Source of the DNA: Opitutaceae bacterium
Lineage (GTDB): Bacteria; Verrucomicrobiota; Verrucomicrobiia; Opitutales; Opitutaceae
DNA length: 64,000 nucleotides
Direction: 5' to 3'
Assembly (NCBI GenBank): GCA_027482185.1
Contig: JAIXWF010000022.1
Coordinates: 744,001 to 808,000, forward strand
In this document: piece after piece, positions 42,962 to 51,700 of the stretch
Layout of the letters: each line of letters begins with the position of its first letter
Position numbering within the stretch: position 1 is the stretch's first letter
Program-made: the position numbers and the translations under genes
The notes under the pieces: model-generated
What the model was told of the DNA's origin: nothing
Databases searched by the model: none
The model's input: only the letters and a program-made list of their open reading frames with translations

Positions 42962-45082
42962 ATGAAAGCGCAGATCCTAGGGCTGCTGCTGACGGCGCTG
43001 GCGGCGGGCGCAGCCGAGATCGCAATTTCGACGCCGCCTGCGGTGCCGAACAAAGACTGCCTCGAGTGCCATGAGGCCGAGTTCAAACCGAAGAAGCGCG
43101 GCCAACCGCCCGAGTGGATCGGCATCCGGCCCGAGCTCTTCGCGAAATCCGTCCACGGGAAGACCAACTGCGTCGACTGCCACCACACGCTCAAGGAGGC
43201 GGAGCACGCCTCGAAATTGCCGCCGGCCCAATGCGCGTCCTGCCACGAGAAGGCCGTCGCGCAGTTCAAGGACAGCATCCACGGCGTCGTGCGGCCGGAC
43301 GGCAAACCCGCCGCCACCTGCGCGACCTGCCACGGCGACGCGCACACGATGGTGCCGGTCAAGCACCTCGATTCGCCCGTCTTCAAGTTCAACCTCCTCC
43401 AGACCTGCGCCAAGTGCCACGAGGACGAGGCCGCCGCGAAGAAACTCGGCCTCAAGCCCACGCAGGCGATCGCGAAATTCCGCGACAGCATCCACGGCCA
43501 GGGCCTTTTCAAGATGGGGCTCACCGTTTCGCCTTCGTGCAACGATTGCCACGGCGTGCACGACATCCGCTCGATCAAGGATGCCGCCGCGCACACGAGC
43601 AAAGCCGCCCTCGCCGGCACCTGCGGCACCTGCCACGTCGGCGTCGAAAAAACGTACCTCGCCAGCGTGCACGGGCAGCTGCTGCTCAAGGGCGACAAGA
43701 AGGGCCCGGTCTGCACCGATTGCCATTCCGCCCACGCCATCGAGCGCCCGAGCAGCGCGCATTTCAAGGCGACCAGCGACCGGAGCTGCGGCAAATGCCA
43801 CGAAGACCGCCTCGCGAACTACCGCGAAACCTACCACGGCAAGGCCATAGCCCTCGGCCGCGCCAACGTCGCGCCCGACGTCGCCGCCTGCTACGACTGC
43901 CACGGACATCACGACGTGCTGCCGCACACGAATCCGAAGTCCCGGCTCGCTCCCGGCAACCTCGTCGCCACCTGCGCGCAGTGCCACGCCGGCGTCAACG
44001 CGTCGTTCACGCAGTACCAGCCGCACGCCGATCCGACCGACGGCAAACACTACCCGGCGCTCCACGGCGTGTATGTGTTCATGACGTCGCTGCTGGTCTC
44101 CGTGTTCGCCTTCTTCGGCGTGCACACGCTCCTGTGGCTCGTGCGCTTCGGGCTCGCCTGGCGCCGCGATCCCGCCGCGTTCATGGCCGCCCGCGCGGCG
44201 GCGCACGCCGACGCCGAGACCTACCGGCGCTTCGATCCCTTCGAGCGCTTCCTCCACATGCTCGTCGTCACGAGCTTCCTCACGCTCGTGATCACGGGCA
44301 TGCCGCTGAAGTTCTACGACACCGCCTGGGCGCGGTTCATGTTCGACGTCATCGGCGGCCCCGAAGCCGCGCGCGTCCTGCACCATCTCGCGGCTCTGGT
44401 CACATTCCTCTACTTCGGCCTCCATGTCTGGAGTCTCGTCACGAAGTGCTGGCGCGAGCGCGCCGCCCTGCGCGATCCCGCGACGGGCCGCTTCGCCCTG
44501 GGCCGCCTCTGGGGCGCGGTCTTCGGCCCCGACTCGATGGTGCCGTCGCTCCAGGACGGCCGCGATTTCGTCGCGCATATGAAGTGGTTCTTCGGGCGCG
44601 GCCCGCGGCCGCAATGGGACCGCTGGACGTACTGGGAGCGCTTCGACTACTTCGCCGTGTTCTGGGGCGTCGCCATCATCGGCCTCTCCGGGCTCGTGCT
44701 CTGGTTCCCGAAGTTCTTCACGCTCTTCCTGCCCGGCTGGCTGATCAACATCGCCGTCGTGGTGCACTCCGACGAGGCCCTGCTCGCCGCGGGCTTCATC
44801 TTCACGTTCCATTTCTTCAACACCCATTTCCGCCTGGATAAGTTCCCGATGGATACGGTCATCTTCTCGGGCCACATCTCGAAAACGGAAATGCTCCACG
44901 AGCGCCGCCGCTGGTACGACCGGCTCGTCGCGAGCGGGAAACTGGAACAGCACCGCGTCCTGCACAGCGACTGGGAGTCCCGGAAGACCCTCTACCGCAC
45001 GATGGGCTTCGTCTTCCTCGGCACCGGCCTCGCGATCCTCGGCCTCATGGTCTACGCGCTGCTGACCCGCGTGCTGCACTGA
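42962..45082 (+). CDS. 11-haem cytochrome c fused to a cytochrome b membrane domain
   Basis: The 706-residue protein has a signal peptide (about 1-18), a periplasmic region with eleven CxxCH motifs (about 30-345: CLECH, CVDCH, CASCH, CATCH, CAKCH, CNDCH, CGTCH, CTDCH, CGKCH, CYDCH, CAQCH) and a C-terminal membrane domain of about six spans with the His pattern of formate dehydrogenase gamma/cytochrome b561-like subunits. This layout is similar to CbcL-type inner-membrane quinol oxidoreductases of metal-reducing Geobacter. It could oxidise menaquinol and pass electrons to periplasmic carriers. The promoter is leaderless and carries tandem boxes. Confidence 0.88.
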   Translation: MKAQILGLLLTALAAGAAEIAISTPPAVPNKDCLECHEAEFKPKKRGQPPEWIGIRPELFAKSVHGKTNCVDCHHTLKEAEHASKLPPAQCASCHEKAVAQFKDSIHGVVRPDGKPAATCATCHGDAHTMVPVKHLDSPVFKFNLLQTCAKCHEDEAAAKKLGLKPTQAIAKFRDSIHGQGLFKMGLTVSPSCNDCHGVHDIRSIKDAAAHTSKAALAGTCGTCHVGVEKTYLASVHGQLLLKGDKKGPVCTDCHSAHAIERPSSAHFKATSDRSCGKCHEDRLANYRETYHGKAIALGRANVAPDVAACYDCHGHHDVLPHTNPKSRLAPGNLVATCAQCHAGVNASFTQYQPHADPTDGKHYPALHGVYVFMTSLLVSVFAFFGVHTLLWLVRFGLAWRRDPAAFMAARAAAHADAETYRRFDPFERFLHMLVVTSFLTLVITGMPLKFYDTAWARFMFDVIGGPEAARVLHHLAALVTFLYFGLHVWSLVTKCWRERAALRDPATGRFALGRLWGAVFGPDSMVPSLQDGRDFVAHMKWFFGRGPRPQWDRWTYWERFDYFAVFWGVAIIGLSGLVLWFPKFFTLFLPGWLINIAVVVHSDEALLAAGFIFTFHFFNTHFRLDKFPMDTVIFSGHISKTEMLHERRRWYDRLVASGKLEQHRVLHSDWESRKTLYRTMGFVFLGTGLAILGLMVYALLTRVLH

Positions 45083-45093
45083 ACCCGGCAATG

Positions 45094-45135
45094 CAGTTGA
45101 GAGTCGAAAGTTGAGAGTTGAGAGATCGAACCGCC
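45094..45135 (+). repeat. Degenerate heptamer array (GAGTTGA type), 6 units
   Basis: Units CAGTTGA, GAGTCGA, AAGTTGA, GAGTTGA, GAGATCG and AACCGCC start 11 bases after the 11-haem gene. The last part repeats the patch at 6096-6115. Confidence 0.75.
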
Positions 45136-45147
45136 GAACTCCTCCCC

Positions 45148-45196
45148 AACTCAAAACTCAGAACCCAAAAATCAAAACCCCAAACCCAGAACCCGG
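45148..45196 (-). repeat. Degenerate heptamer array (AACTCAA/AACCCAG type), 7 units
   Basis: Units AACTCAA, AACTCAG, AACCCAA, AAATCAA, AACCCCA, AACCCAG and AACCCGG are inverted relative to the neighbouring array at 45094. Its end merges into the left arm of the terminator. Confidence 0.75.
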
Positions 45197-45219
45197 CCCG
45201 CCAGGCCGGGTTTTGTTTT
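45191..45219 (+). terminator. Intrinsic terminator after the 11-haem gene
   Basis: Arms ACCCGGCC and GGCCGGGT pair perfectly around a five-base loop and run into TTTTGTTTT. Confidence 0.75.
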
Positions 45220-45357
45220 GCTCGGCGGCGGAGGCCCGCGGAGGCCCGCGGCGGGTGTTTCCCGGGCCGGCGCGGAAAGCTCCGCTGATACTGGTATTTC
45301 CCCCGCGGATCTTGGCCTTCCGGCGCGGTTTGGAAAAGGGCGGGGGACCGCAATCAC

Positions 45358-45418
45358 CAACTCCTGCGCGTTGCTTGGCAAGTGATGCGCAGCCCCGTGG
45401 CCGATGTTGGGGCATAAA
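45358..45418 (+). promoter_or_regulatory. Tandem 21-bp box promoter of the 8-haem/porin pair
   Basis: Boxes CAACTCCTGCGCGT (45358) and CAAGTGATGCGCAG (45379) are 21 bp apart. CATAAA (45413-45418) is at the 34-base distance. A leader of about 55 bases precedes the ATG at 45479. Confidence 0.75.
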
Positions 45419-45478
45419 GGAACGCGTTGGAAAAGTCCGCGTTCCCCATCGCCCAAGCAAACTCAACCCTGACCGAAC

Positions 45479-46258
45479 ATGAAGTTTCGACCACGCCTCA
45501 ATAAAAACGCCCTGCTCTTCGGAGGGGCCGCAGCCTGGGGACTGCTGCTCATCTCCTGCGTCATGGTGAACCGGACGGTGCTCCAGGCACCCCTGATTCC
45601 CGGCGCCACGTTTGTCGGCAACAAAGCCTGCACCGAGTGCCACGCCGAACACGTCGAAGGTTTCGCCGACGCCACGCACGCCAACGTCACCCTCGCCGAC
45701 GCCAAACTCGGCAGCACGGGTTGCGAGGCCTGCCACGGCCCCGGCAGCCTGCACGTGAAATCCGGCGGCACGAAGTCCACCATCATCAACGCCGGCGCGA
45801 AGCCCGAGACCTGCTTCCAGTGCCACTTGGACAAGCGCGGCGAATTCAGCCTGGCCAACAGCCACGCCGTCCTGGCCGGCAAGGTCAGCTGCAACGACTG
45901 CCACGACCCGCACAAGGGCAACGCGATCTCCGGCTCCGGCGCCTCCCTCGAGGCCCAGAACGAGACCTGCACCAAGTGCCACACCGCGCAGAAGGGTCCC
46001 TTCATCTTCGCGCACAACGCGATGAAGGAAGGCTGCGTCGCCTGCCACAGCCCGCACGGCTCGGTGAACCAGAAGATGCTCGTCGCCCGCGACGCGAATC
46101 TCTGCCTCCGCTGCCACCTGCAGACCACCGATCGCAACGGCGTGATCTTTGTCGGCGGCGAGGACCACCGGACCCGCCTCCAGAACGGCACCTGCTGGAT
46201 CGCCGGCTGCCACGAGGCCGTCCACGGCTCCAACTCCAGCAAACCCCTGCGTTACTAA
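45479..46258 (+). CDS. Octaheme MtrA/DmsE-like cytochrome c, possible lipoprotein
   Basis: The 259-residue protein has a hydrophobic N-terminus (about 11-30) containing LISC at 24-27, a plausible lipobox. It carries seven CxxCH motifs (CTECH, CEACH, CFQCH, CNDCH, CTKCH, CVACH, CLRCH) and a last CWIAGCH with C-x4-CH spacing that may be an eighth haem site. Its motif layout and the following outer-membrane barrel gene match the MtrA/DmsE/PioA group, where the cytochrome sits in a porin and carries electrons through the outer membrane. MtrA has ten haems, so this is shorter and closer in number to the octaheme cytochromes of Geobacter porin-cytochrome clusters. Confidence 0.85.
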   Translation: MKFRPRLNKNALLFGGAAAWGLLLISCVMVNRTVLQAPLIPGATFVGNKACTECHAEHVEGFADATHANVTLADAKLGSTGCEACHGPGSLHVKSGGTKSTIINAGAKPETCFQCHLDKRGEFSLANSHAVLAGKVSCNDCHDPHKGNAISGSGASLEAQNETCTKCHTAQKGPFIFAHNAMKEGCVACHSPHGSVNQKMLVARDANLCLRCHLQTTDRNGVIFVGGEDHRTRLQNGTCWIAGCHEAVHGSNSSKPLRY

Positions 46259-46279
46259 CCCCCCGACCACCGCAACGTC

Positions 46280-48463
46280 ATGAACGCAATGTCCATGTTT
46301 CTCCGCCGCTCGGCCCTCGTGCTGACCGGCGCCCTCCTCGGGGCCGGGGCTTACGCCGCTGAAGCCGACGCCTTCCCGACCTTCGACGAAAACTACATTA
46401 AGGTTTCCGGCCAGGTCCCCAACGTCACCGGCAGCAAAGCCGCGTACCAGACCCGCACCCGCAACGCCACGACCGGCTTCGGCGGGATCGAGGCCTTCAA
46501 CTACACCAAGGAAATGTCCAAGACCACGACCGCCACGGTCGACGGCCGCGTGCTGCCCGGCAGCGAGGACTACTGGCTGCAGTTCAAGGTCGTGAAGAAC
46601 GAGGTCGGCGCCGTCGATGTCGGCTACAAGCGCTTCCGCACCTTCTACGACGGTGCCGGCGGCTTCTTCCCGCTGAACAACGCCTGGCTGCCGATCTACA
46701 AACGCGCGCTCCACGTCGACCGCGGCGACTTCTACGTCAACGCCACGATCGCGATGCCCAAGGCCCCGGTCTTCACGTTCAAATACCGGAACCAGACCCG
46801 CACCGGCCGCAAGGACTCGACGATCTGGGGCGACACCGACTTCACCGGCGTGCCCATCAGCTCCCTGAGTTCGCAGAATGTCTTTTCCGCCAACCGGAAA
46901 ATCATTCCCGCCTACATCGACCTCGGCGAACGCCAGGAGCAGATCGAGGCCTCCGTCCGGCACACCGTCGGCAAGACCACCGGCTCGCTCACCCTCGTCA
47001 TCGACCGCATCGATAACCTGAATACGCGCTCCGTCGACCGCTACCCGGGCGAGCTCCGGCCCTTCCCGGCCATCCCGGCCAACCCGCCGACCATCATCCC
47101 GCCCGCCCTGGCCAATAACCAGAACAAGGGCTTCGACCAACAGGGCTTCGAGGAGAGCGGCTACGGCTTCATCGGCAAGGTCGAGACGGCGTTCAGCGAC
47201 AAGCTCACCGGCTTCGTCCACGCCCACCTCAAGCACGCCGCCATCGACACCAGCGCCTCCCGCCTGATCGCCGGCAGCCTCGCCACCTTGGCGGGTACCG
47301 TCTCCCCGGTCGGTGCCTTCACCGCCGGCGGCCGCCCGCCGTACTCGCACAACAGTACGGGCGACCTCGAGATGGATGTCCTCGTCGGCAGCGTCGGCCT
47401 CAACGCCAAGCCGACCAAAGACCTCCGCGTCGACGTCGCGCTCAAGCTCGAGCATCTGAAGTACGACGGCCGCAACAACGCCGTCTACGTCAACAACCTC
47501 GTCAACCAGACCACCGGCTCCGTCACCCAGATCCTCGTGAACGCGCCGAGTTCCTCCTCCGTCGACGAGAAGCCCGTCGTGCCCGAGATCAGCCTGCGCT
47601 ACACCGGCATCAAGAAGGTCAGCCTCTTCGCGACCTGGGACTATCGCCGCGCCCCGGGCGACGAAAAGTTCGCTTACGCGGGCATCAGCCCCTCCGGCGC
47701 CAACATCGTCGGCACCCTGAGCCTCTTCAACAACAAGGTGAAGGAGAGCCACACCAATGTCCGCCTCGGCGGCTCCTGGACGCCCAACTCCTTCTTCAGC
47801 GGCCGCGCCGAGTTCTTCACCAAGAACCACGAGAACCGCTTCAACGCCTACATCACCGGCACCGACTTCTACATCCTCGATTATGACATCTCGGGCGTGA
47901 AGCTCACCGGTTCCTTCCGGCCCAACCCGCAGGTCGGCTTCACGACCCGCTACGTGCAGCAACGCGGCAAGGCCGCCATCGCCAGCACGGGCTACGTCGA
48001 GGGCGACTCCAACGATTCCCGCCGGCACAACATCGCCGCCACGCTCGACCTCAACCCGAGCAAGCTGGTCTACGTGCAGGCCAACGTGAACGTCGTCTTC
48101 GACAAGACCAGCACCGCGTATCCCCGCGCCGGCGGCTCCGCCAACGACGTCCTCCGCAACGCCGACAACAACTACTGGAACGGCAACGTCGTCACCGGCT
48201 ACGTCCTCGACAAGAACACCGACGCTCTCATCGAGGCCACGTATTACAAAGCCGACAACTACAACACGGCCATCGTCGCCAGCGATCCGTACGGCGCCGG
48301 CGGCCGCGACTACACCGTCTCCTTCGGCGTGAAGCACAAGTTCACGCCCAAGCTGCTCGGTTCCGCCAAGGTCGGCTACGTCGACAGCCGCAACCTGACC
48401 GCCGGCGGCAACTCCGACTTCAAGGGACCCCTGTTCTACGCGGCTCTCGAGCACGCGTTCTGA
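46280..48463 (+). CDS. Outer-membrane beta-barrel, MtrB/PioB-like porin candidate
   Basis: The 727-residue protein has a signal peptide (about 1-27, ending AYA) and then long alternating amphipathic strands separated by polar loops, ending in F (ALEHAF), as in large outer-membrane barrels. It starts 21 bases after the 8-haem gene, the arrangement of MtrA-MtrB pairs. I see no cysteine, so the N-terminal CxxC of Shewanella MtrB is absent. No plug domain is present, which argues against a TonB-dependent receptor. Three in-frame ATGs (46280, 46289, 46295) are possible starts. Assignment as the porin sheath is by context and fold pattern. Confidence 0.75.
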   Translation: MNAMSMFLRRSALVLTGALLGAGAYAAEADAFPTFDENYIKVSGQVPNVTGSKAAYQTRTRNATTGFGGIEAFNYTKEMSKTTTATVDGRVLPGSEDYWLQFKVVKNEVGAVDVGYKRFRTFYDGAGGFFPLNNAWLPIYKRALHVDRGDFYVNATIAMPKAPVFTFKYRNQTRTGRKDSTIWGDTDFTGVPISSLSSQNVFSANRKIIPAYIDLGERQEQIEASVRHTVGKTTGSLTLVIDRIDNLNTRSVDRYPGELRPFPAIPANPPTIIPPALANNQNKGFDQQGFEESGYGFIGKVETAFSDKLTGFVHAHLKHAAIDTSASRLIAGSLATLAGTVSPVGAFTAGGRPPYSHNSTGDLEMDVLVGSVGLNAKPTKDLRVDVALKLEHLKYDGRNNAVYVNNLVNQTTGSVTQILVNAPSSSSVDEKPVVPEISLRYTGIKKVSLFATWDYRRAPGDEKFAYAGISPSGANIVGTLSLFNNKVKESHTNVRLGGSWTPNSFFSGRAEFFTKNHENRFNAYITGTDFYILDYDISGVKLTGSFRPNPQVGFTTRYVQQRGKAAIASTGYVEGDSNDSRRHNIAATLDLNPSKLVYVQANVNVVFDKTSTAYPRAGGSANDVLRNADNNYWNGNVVTGYVLDKNTDALIEATYYKADNYNTAIVASDPYGAGGRDYTVSFGVKHKFTPKLLGSAKVGYVDSRNLTAGGNSDFKGPLFYAALEHAF

Positions 48464-48493
48464 TCCGGATACCTTGTGTTACCCCGATAGTGG

Positions 48494-48534
48494 CCGGCCG
48501 CGGTGCATGTGGGTGCATCGCGGCCGGTTTTTTT
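48494..48534 (+). terminator. Intrinsic terminator after the porin-like gene
   Basis: Fourteen-base arms (48494-48507 and 48514-48527) pair with one G-T, around a six-base loop, followed by seven T. Confidence 0.85.
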
Positions 48535-48737
48535 GTGCCCGCAGCCCGGTGCCGCCGACTCCGGGCCCGGCCGGCACAGTATTCTCTTGCGGCGCCTGAG
48601 GAAACTTTCAGGAATTTTGTAAGTCTACCGTTGCCGGGTCGGTCTCGCGCCGACTCTCAAACCCCGTCCGTACCCCTCCGTTGCCCTGCCTTTTCGTGCC
48701 CGCTGCTCTGCCGGCCGGGCCCGAGACACCTAAACCC

Positions 48738-51700
48738 ATGAATACCCTGAAATCCCAGCATTCCCGCGGCTTGCGCCTTCTGGCGTTCGTCTGCGGCTGG
48801 CTCGCGACAGCAATCGCGGCTCTCGCCCAGACTACCGGTTCCATCCAGGGCCGGGTCTTCAATCCCGTTTCCAAGGAGTATATCCGCAACGCCGAGGTCC
48901 GCCTCGACGGCACCGGCCAGACTGCCTACTCCGAAAACGACGGCTCCTTCCAGTTCAACAACGTCCCGGCGGGCGAGGCTTCCGTCACCGTGACCTTTGT
49001 CGGCTACACCACCGTCACGGAAAAGTTCACCGTCGCCGCCGGCCAGACCGCCGTCCGTGAAATCAATCTCACCAGCGCCGCCGCGGCGCCGTCCGTCACC
49101 AAAGACGGCGTCGTCCAGCTCCAAGCCTTCACCGTCGCCTCCGAACGCGAGGGCAACGCCAAGGCCATCCAGGCCCAGCGGCGCGACATGAACATTATCA
49201 ACTCGGTCTCGTCCGACCTCTTCGGCGACGTCGCCGACGGCAACGTCGGCGAATTCCTGAAGTACCTGCCCGGCGTCGACCTCGACTACGTCGAGTCCGA
49301 GCCCCGCGGCCCCCGCCTCGGCGGCATGGACGGCCAATATGTGGGCGTCGCCTTCGACGGCATGCGCACCGCCAACGCCGATGCCAATCGCGGCGGCGGC
49401 GCGGCGTCCCGCGCGACCAGCTTCGAGGGTTTTTCGATCACCAGTATCGAATCCATCGAGGTCAATTGGACCAACAGCCCCGAAAACGACGGCGACACCC
49501 CCGCCGGCAACGTCAACATGCGCACCAAGCGCGCCTTCGACCGCAAGGGCCGCGTCATGACCTACAACGTCAGCGGCAGCCTCAACTCCGAGGAGTTCAC
49601 GCTCGGCCGCACCGACGGCCCCCGCGACAAGCTCTCCCGCAAGTGGCAGCCCAATTACATCCTGAGCTACGCGGAATCCTTCTTTAACCAGAAGTTCGGC
49701 GTGCTGCTCAGCGCCAGCCACTCCTACTCCTACACCGAGCAGATCGTCGCCAACATGGGCTACAATCGCACGCCCACCGCCACCGATGACCGGCCCATGG
49801 TCATCCGCCAGATCGATTTCAAGGACGGCCCGAAGTTCATCGTGAAGGATTCGCTCCTGCTCACCGCCGACTGGAAAGTTACGCCCCGCCTCACGCTCTC
49901 GCTCAACGCGACCTACAGCTACTTCGAGGGCGAATTCTGGAACCGCAACTTCACCTTCGTTGCGGCCAACGACAACACCAACGTCAACAACGGCCGCTCC
50001 ACTGTCGGCGGCGACGGCATCAGCACCGTTGTCGCGACCCGCCTGCCCACCGGCGCCCAGTGGAACGTCGCGCAGCTGAACAACGGCGGCGGCAGTTCGG
50101 CCAAGCTGACCTACAGCCGCCAATACGCCCCCCGCTTCGAGTACCGGAACGGCGGGCTCGTCGTCGACGGCGCCTTCGCGTTTTCCAAGTCGAAGAACAA
50201 CTACGAATCCCTCGAGCGCGGCTTCTCCAACAACGAAGGCGGCAATCTCCCCGCCAGCTGGATCGCCACCCGCTCCGGCCCGCGCGCGTGGGAGTGGACG
50301 ATCCGCCAGACCTCCGGCGCCGACTGGACCCAGCTGGCCAATTGGAACGGCGGCACCCGCGTGACCAACGACGACCGCACCTGGGTCACCGAGAAATGGA
50401 CCGGCACCGCCAACGCCCGCTACGTTCTGCCCTTCTTCCAGAAATTCCCCACCGCGGTCAAATTCGGCGCCAAGTGGGATGAGGAGACACGTAGAAACTA
50501 TGATCGCAATGCGTGGTCTTCCTGGTCCTACATCGGACCCGGCGGCAACACCGTCACCTACAACCCGGCCACGGAAGTCTACACTGCCCAGACGGTCGGC
50601 AACTGGGCCAATCTCGGGCCGCAATTCACGTCCGCCAATCCGTTCGAACTCGGCAAGACGAACGCCTGGAACGGCGGCGGCGTCACCAATATCAACGGCG
50701 TCCTCGGACGCCCCGCCCGCGCCAGCCGCAACGCCATGGCCGAGCTCTTCACCTCGCGCCCGGACTTGTTCGTCAACACGACGTCGGTGGAGAATTACTA
50801 CACCGCCTTCGTCGCCAACAACAAGAACGTCGCCCAGACGATCACGGCCGGCTACGGCCAGGCGGACACGCGCCTCACCCGCAAGCTCCAGATCCGCTAC
50901 GGCCTGCGCTGGGAGGAAACCAAGACCGTTTCCAACGAATACGACCCGCTCTCGGCGAAGCAGATGTACGAGAATTCGCCGTTCTCCAGCCAGTTCACCC
51001 GCAACGTGAACGCGACCACGGGTCTCGTCACCTATACGCCGGCCCGCGCGACTTCGATTTCCGGCATCAACTACCAGTACAAGAGCCAGCCGCGCGTGAA
51101 ACGCACCGGCAAGTACGACGACTTCTTCCCGTCGATCTCCCTCAAGTACAACATCCTCCCCAACCTCGAGTGGCAGTCGGGCTTCAACCGCAGCATCGGC
51201 CGTCCCTCGATCGACTCCGTCTCCGGTCTCTGGGTCGTGGATGAGCAAAACCAGCGCGTCACCGCGCCCAATCCGACGCTCGAGCCCGAACGCCACAAGA
51301 AGTACCTGACGCGCTTCGCGTACTACTTCAGTGGCCGTTCGCCCGGCTCGCTCACCGCGACGTTCAGCAAGACCGAGTTCACGAACACGCTCCAGTCGTA
51401 CACCTATACGTCCGCGGAGTTCGGCAACGAGGATCCCGACTTCGAGAACTATACCTTCACCTCGAACCGCAACATCGCCGACCGCATTACGACGACGAAG
51501 AACATGAGCCTGTCCTACCGGCAGACGCTCGGTTTCCTCCCGAGCGAGTACCTGCGCGGCACCACGTTCTTCATCAACTACGACCGCACCTACGTTACCG
51601 CCAGCGGCGACGGCACCCAGACGGCCATCCGCCGCAGCAACGTCACGCCGCACCGCATTTCCTCGGGCTTGAGCTACCGGTTCCGCAAGTTCTCCAGTTC

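Larger units (their letters stand above)
45083..45478 (+). other. Gap with repeat arrays, terminator and promoter
   Basis: This 396-bp gap holds two inverted heptamer arrays (45094-45135 and 45148-45196), an intrinsic terminator (45191-45219), a tandem direct decamer GGAGGCCCGC near 45229-45250, and the tandem-box promoter for the 8-haem gene (45358-45418). No gene is seen. Confidence 0.6.

Noticed and set aside
46280-48463. TonB-dependent receptor
   Set aside because: No plug domain, no TonB box and no regulatory-like domain; the size and adjacency to the 8-haem gene fit a porin better.
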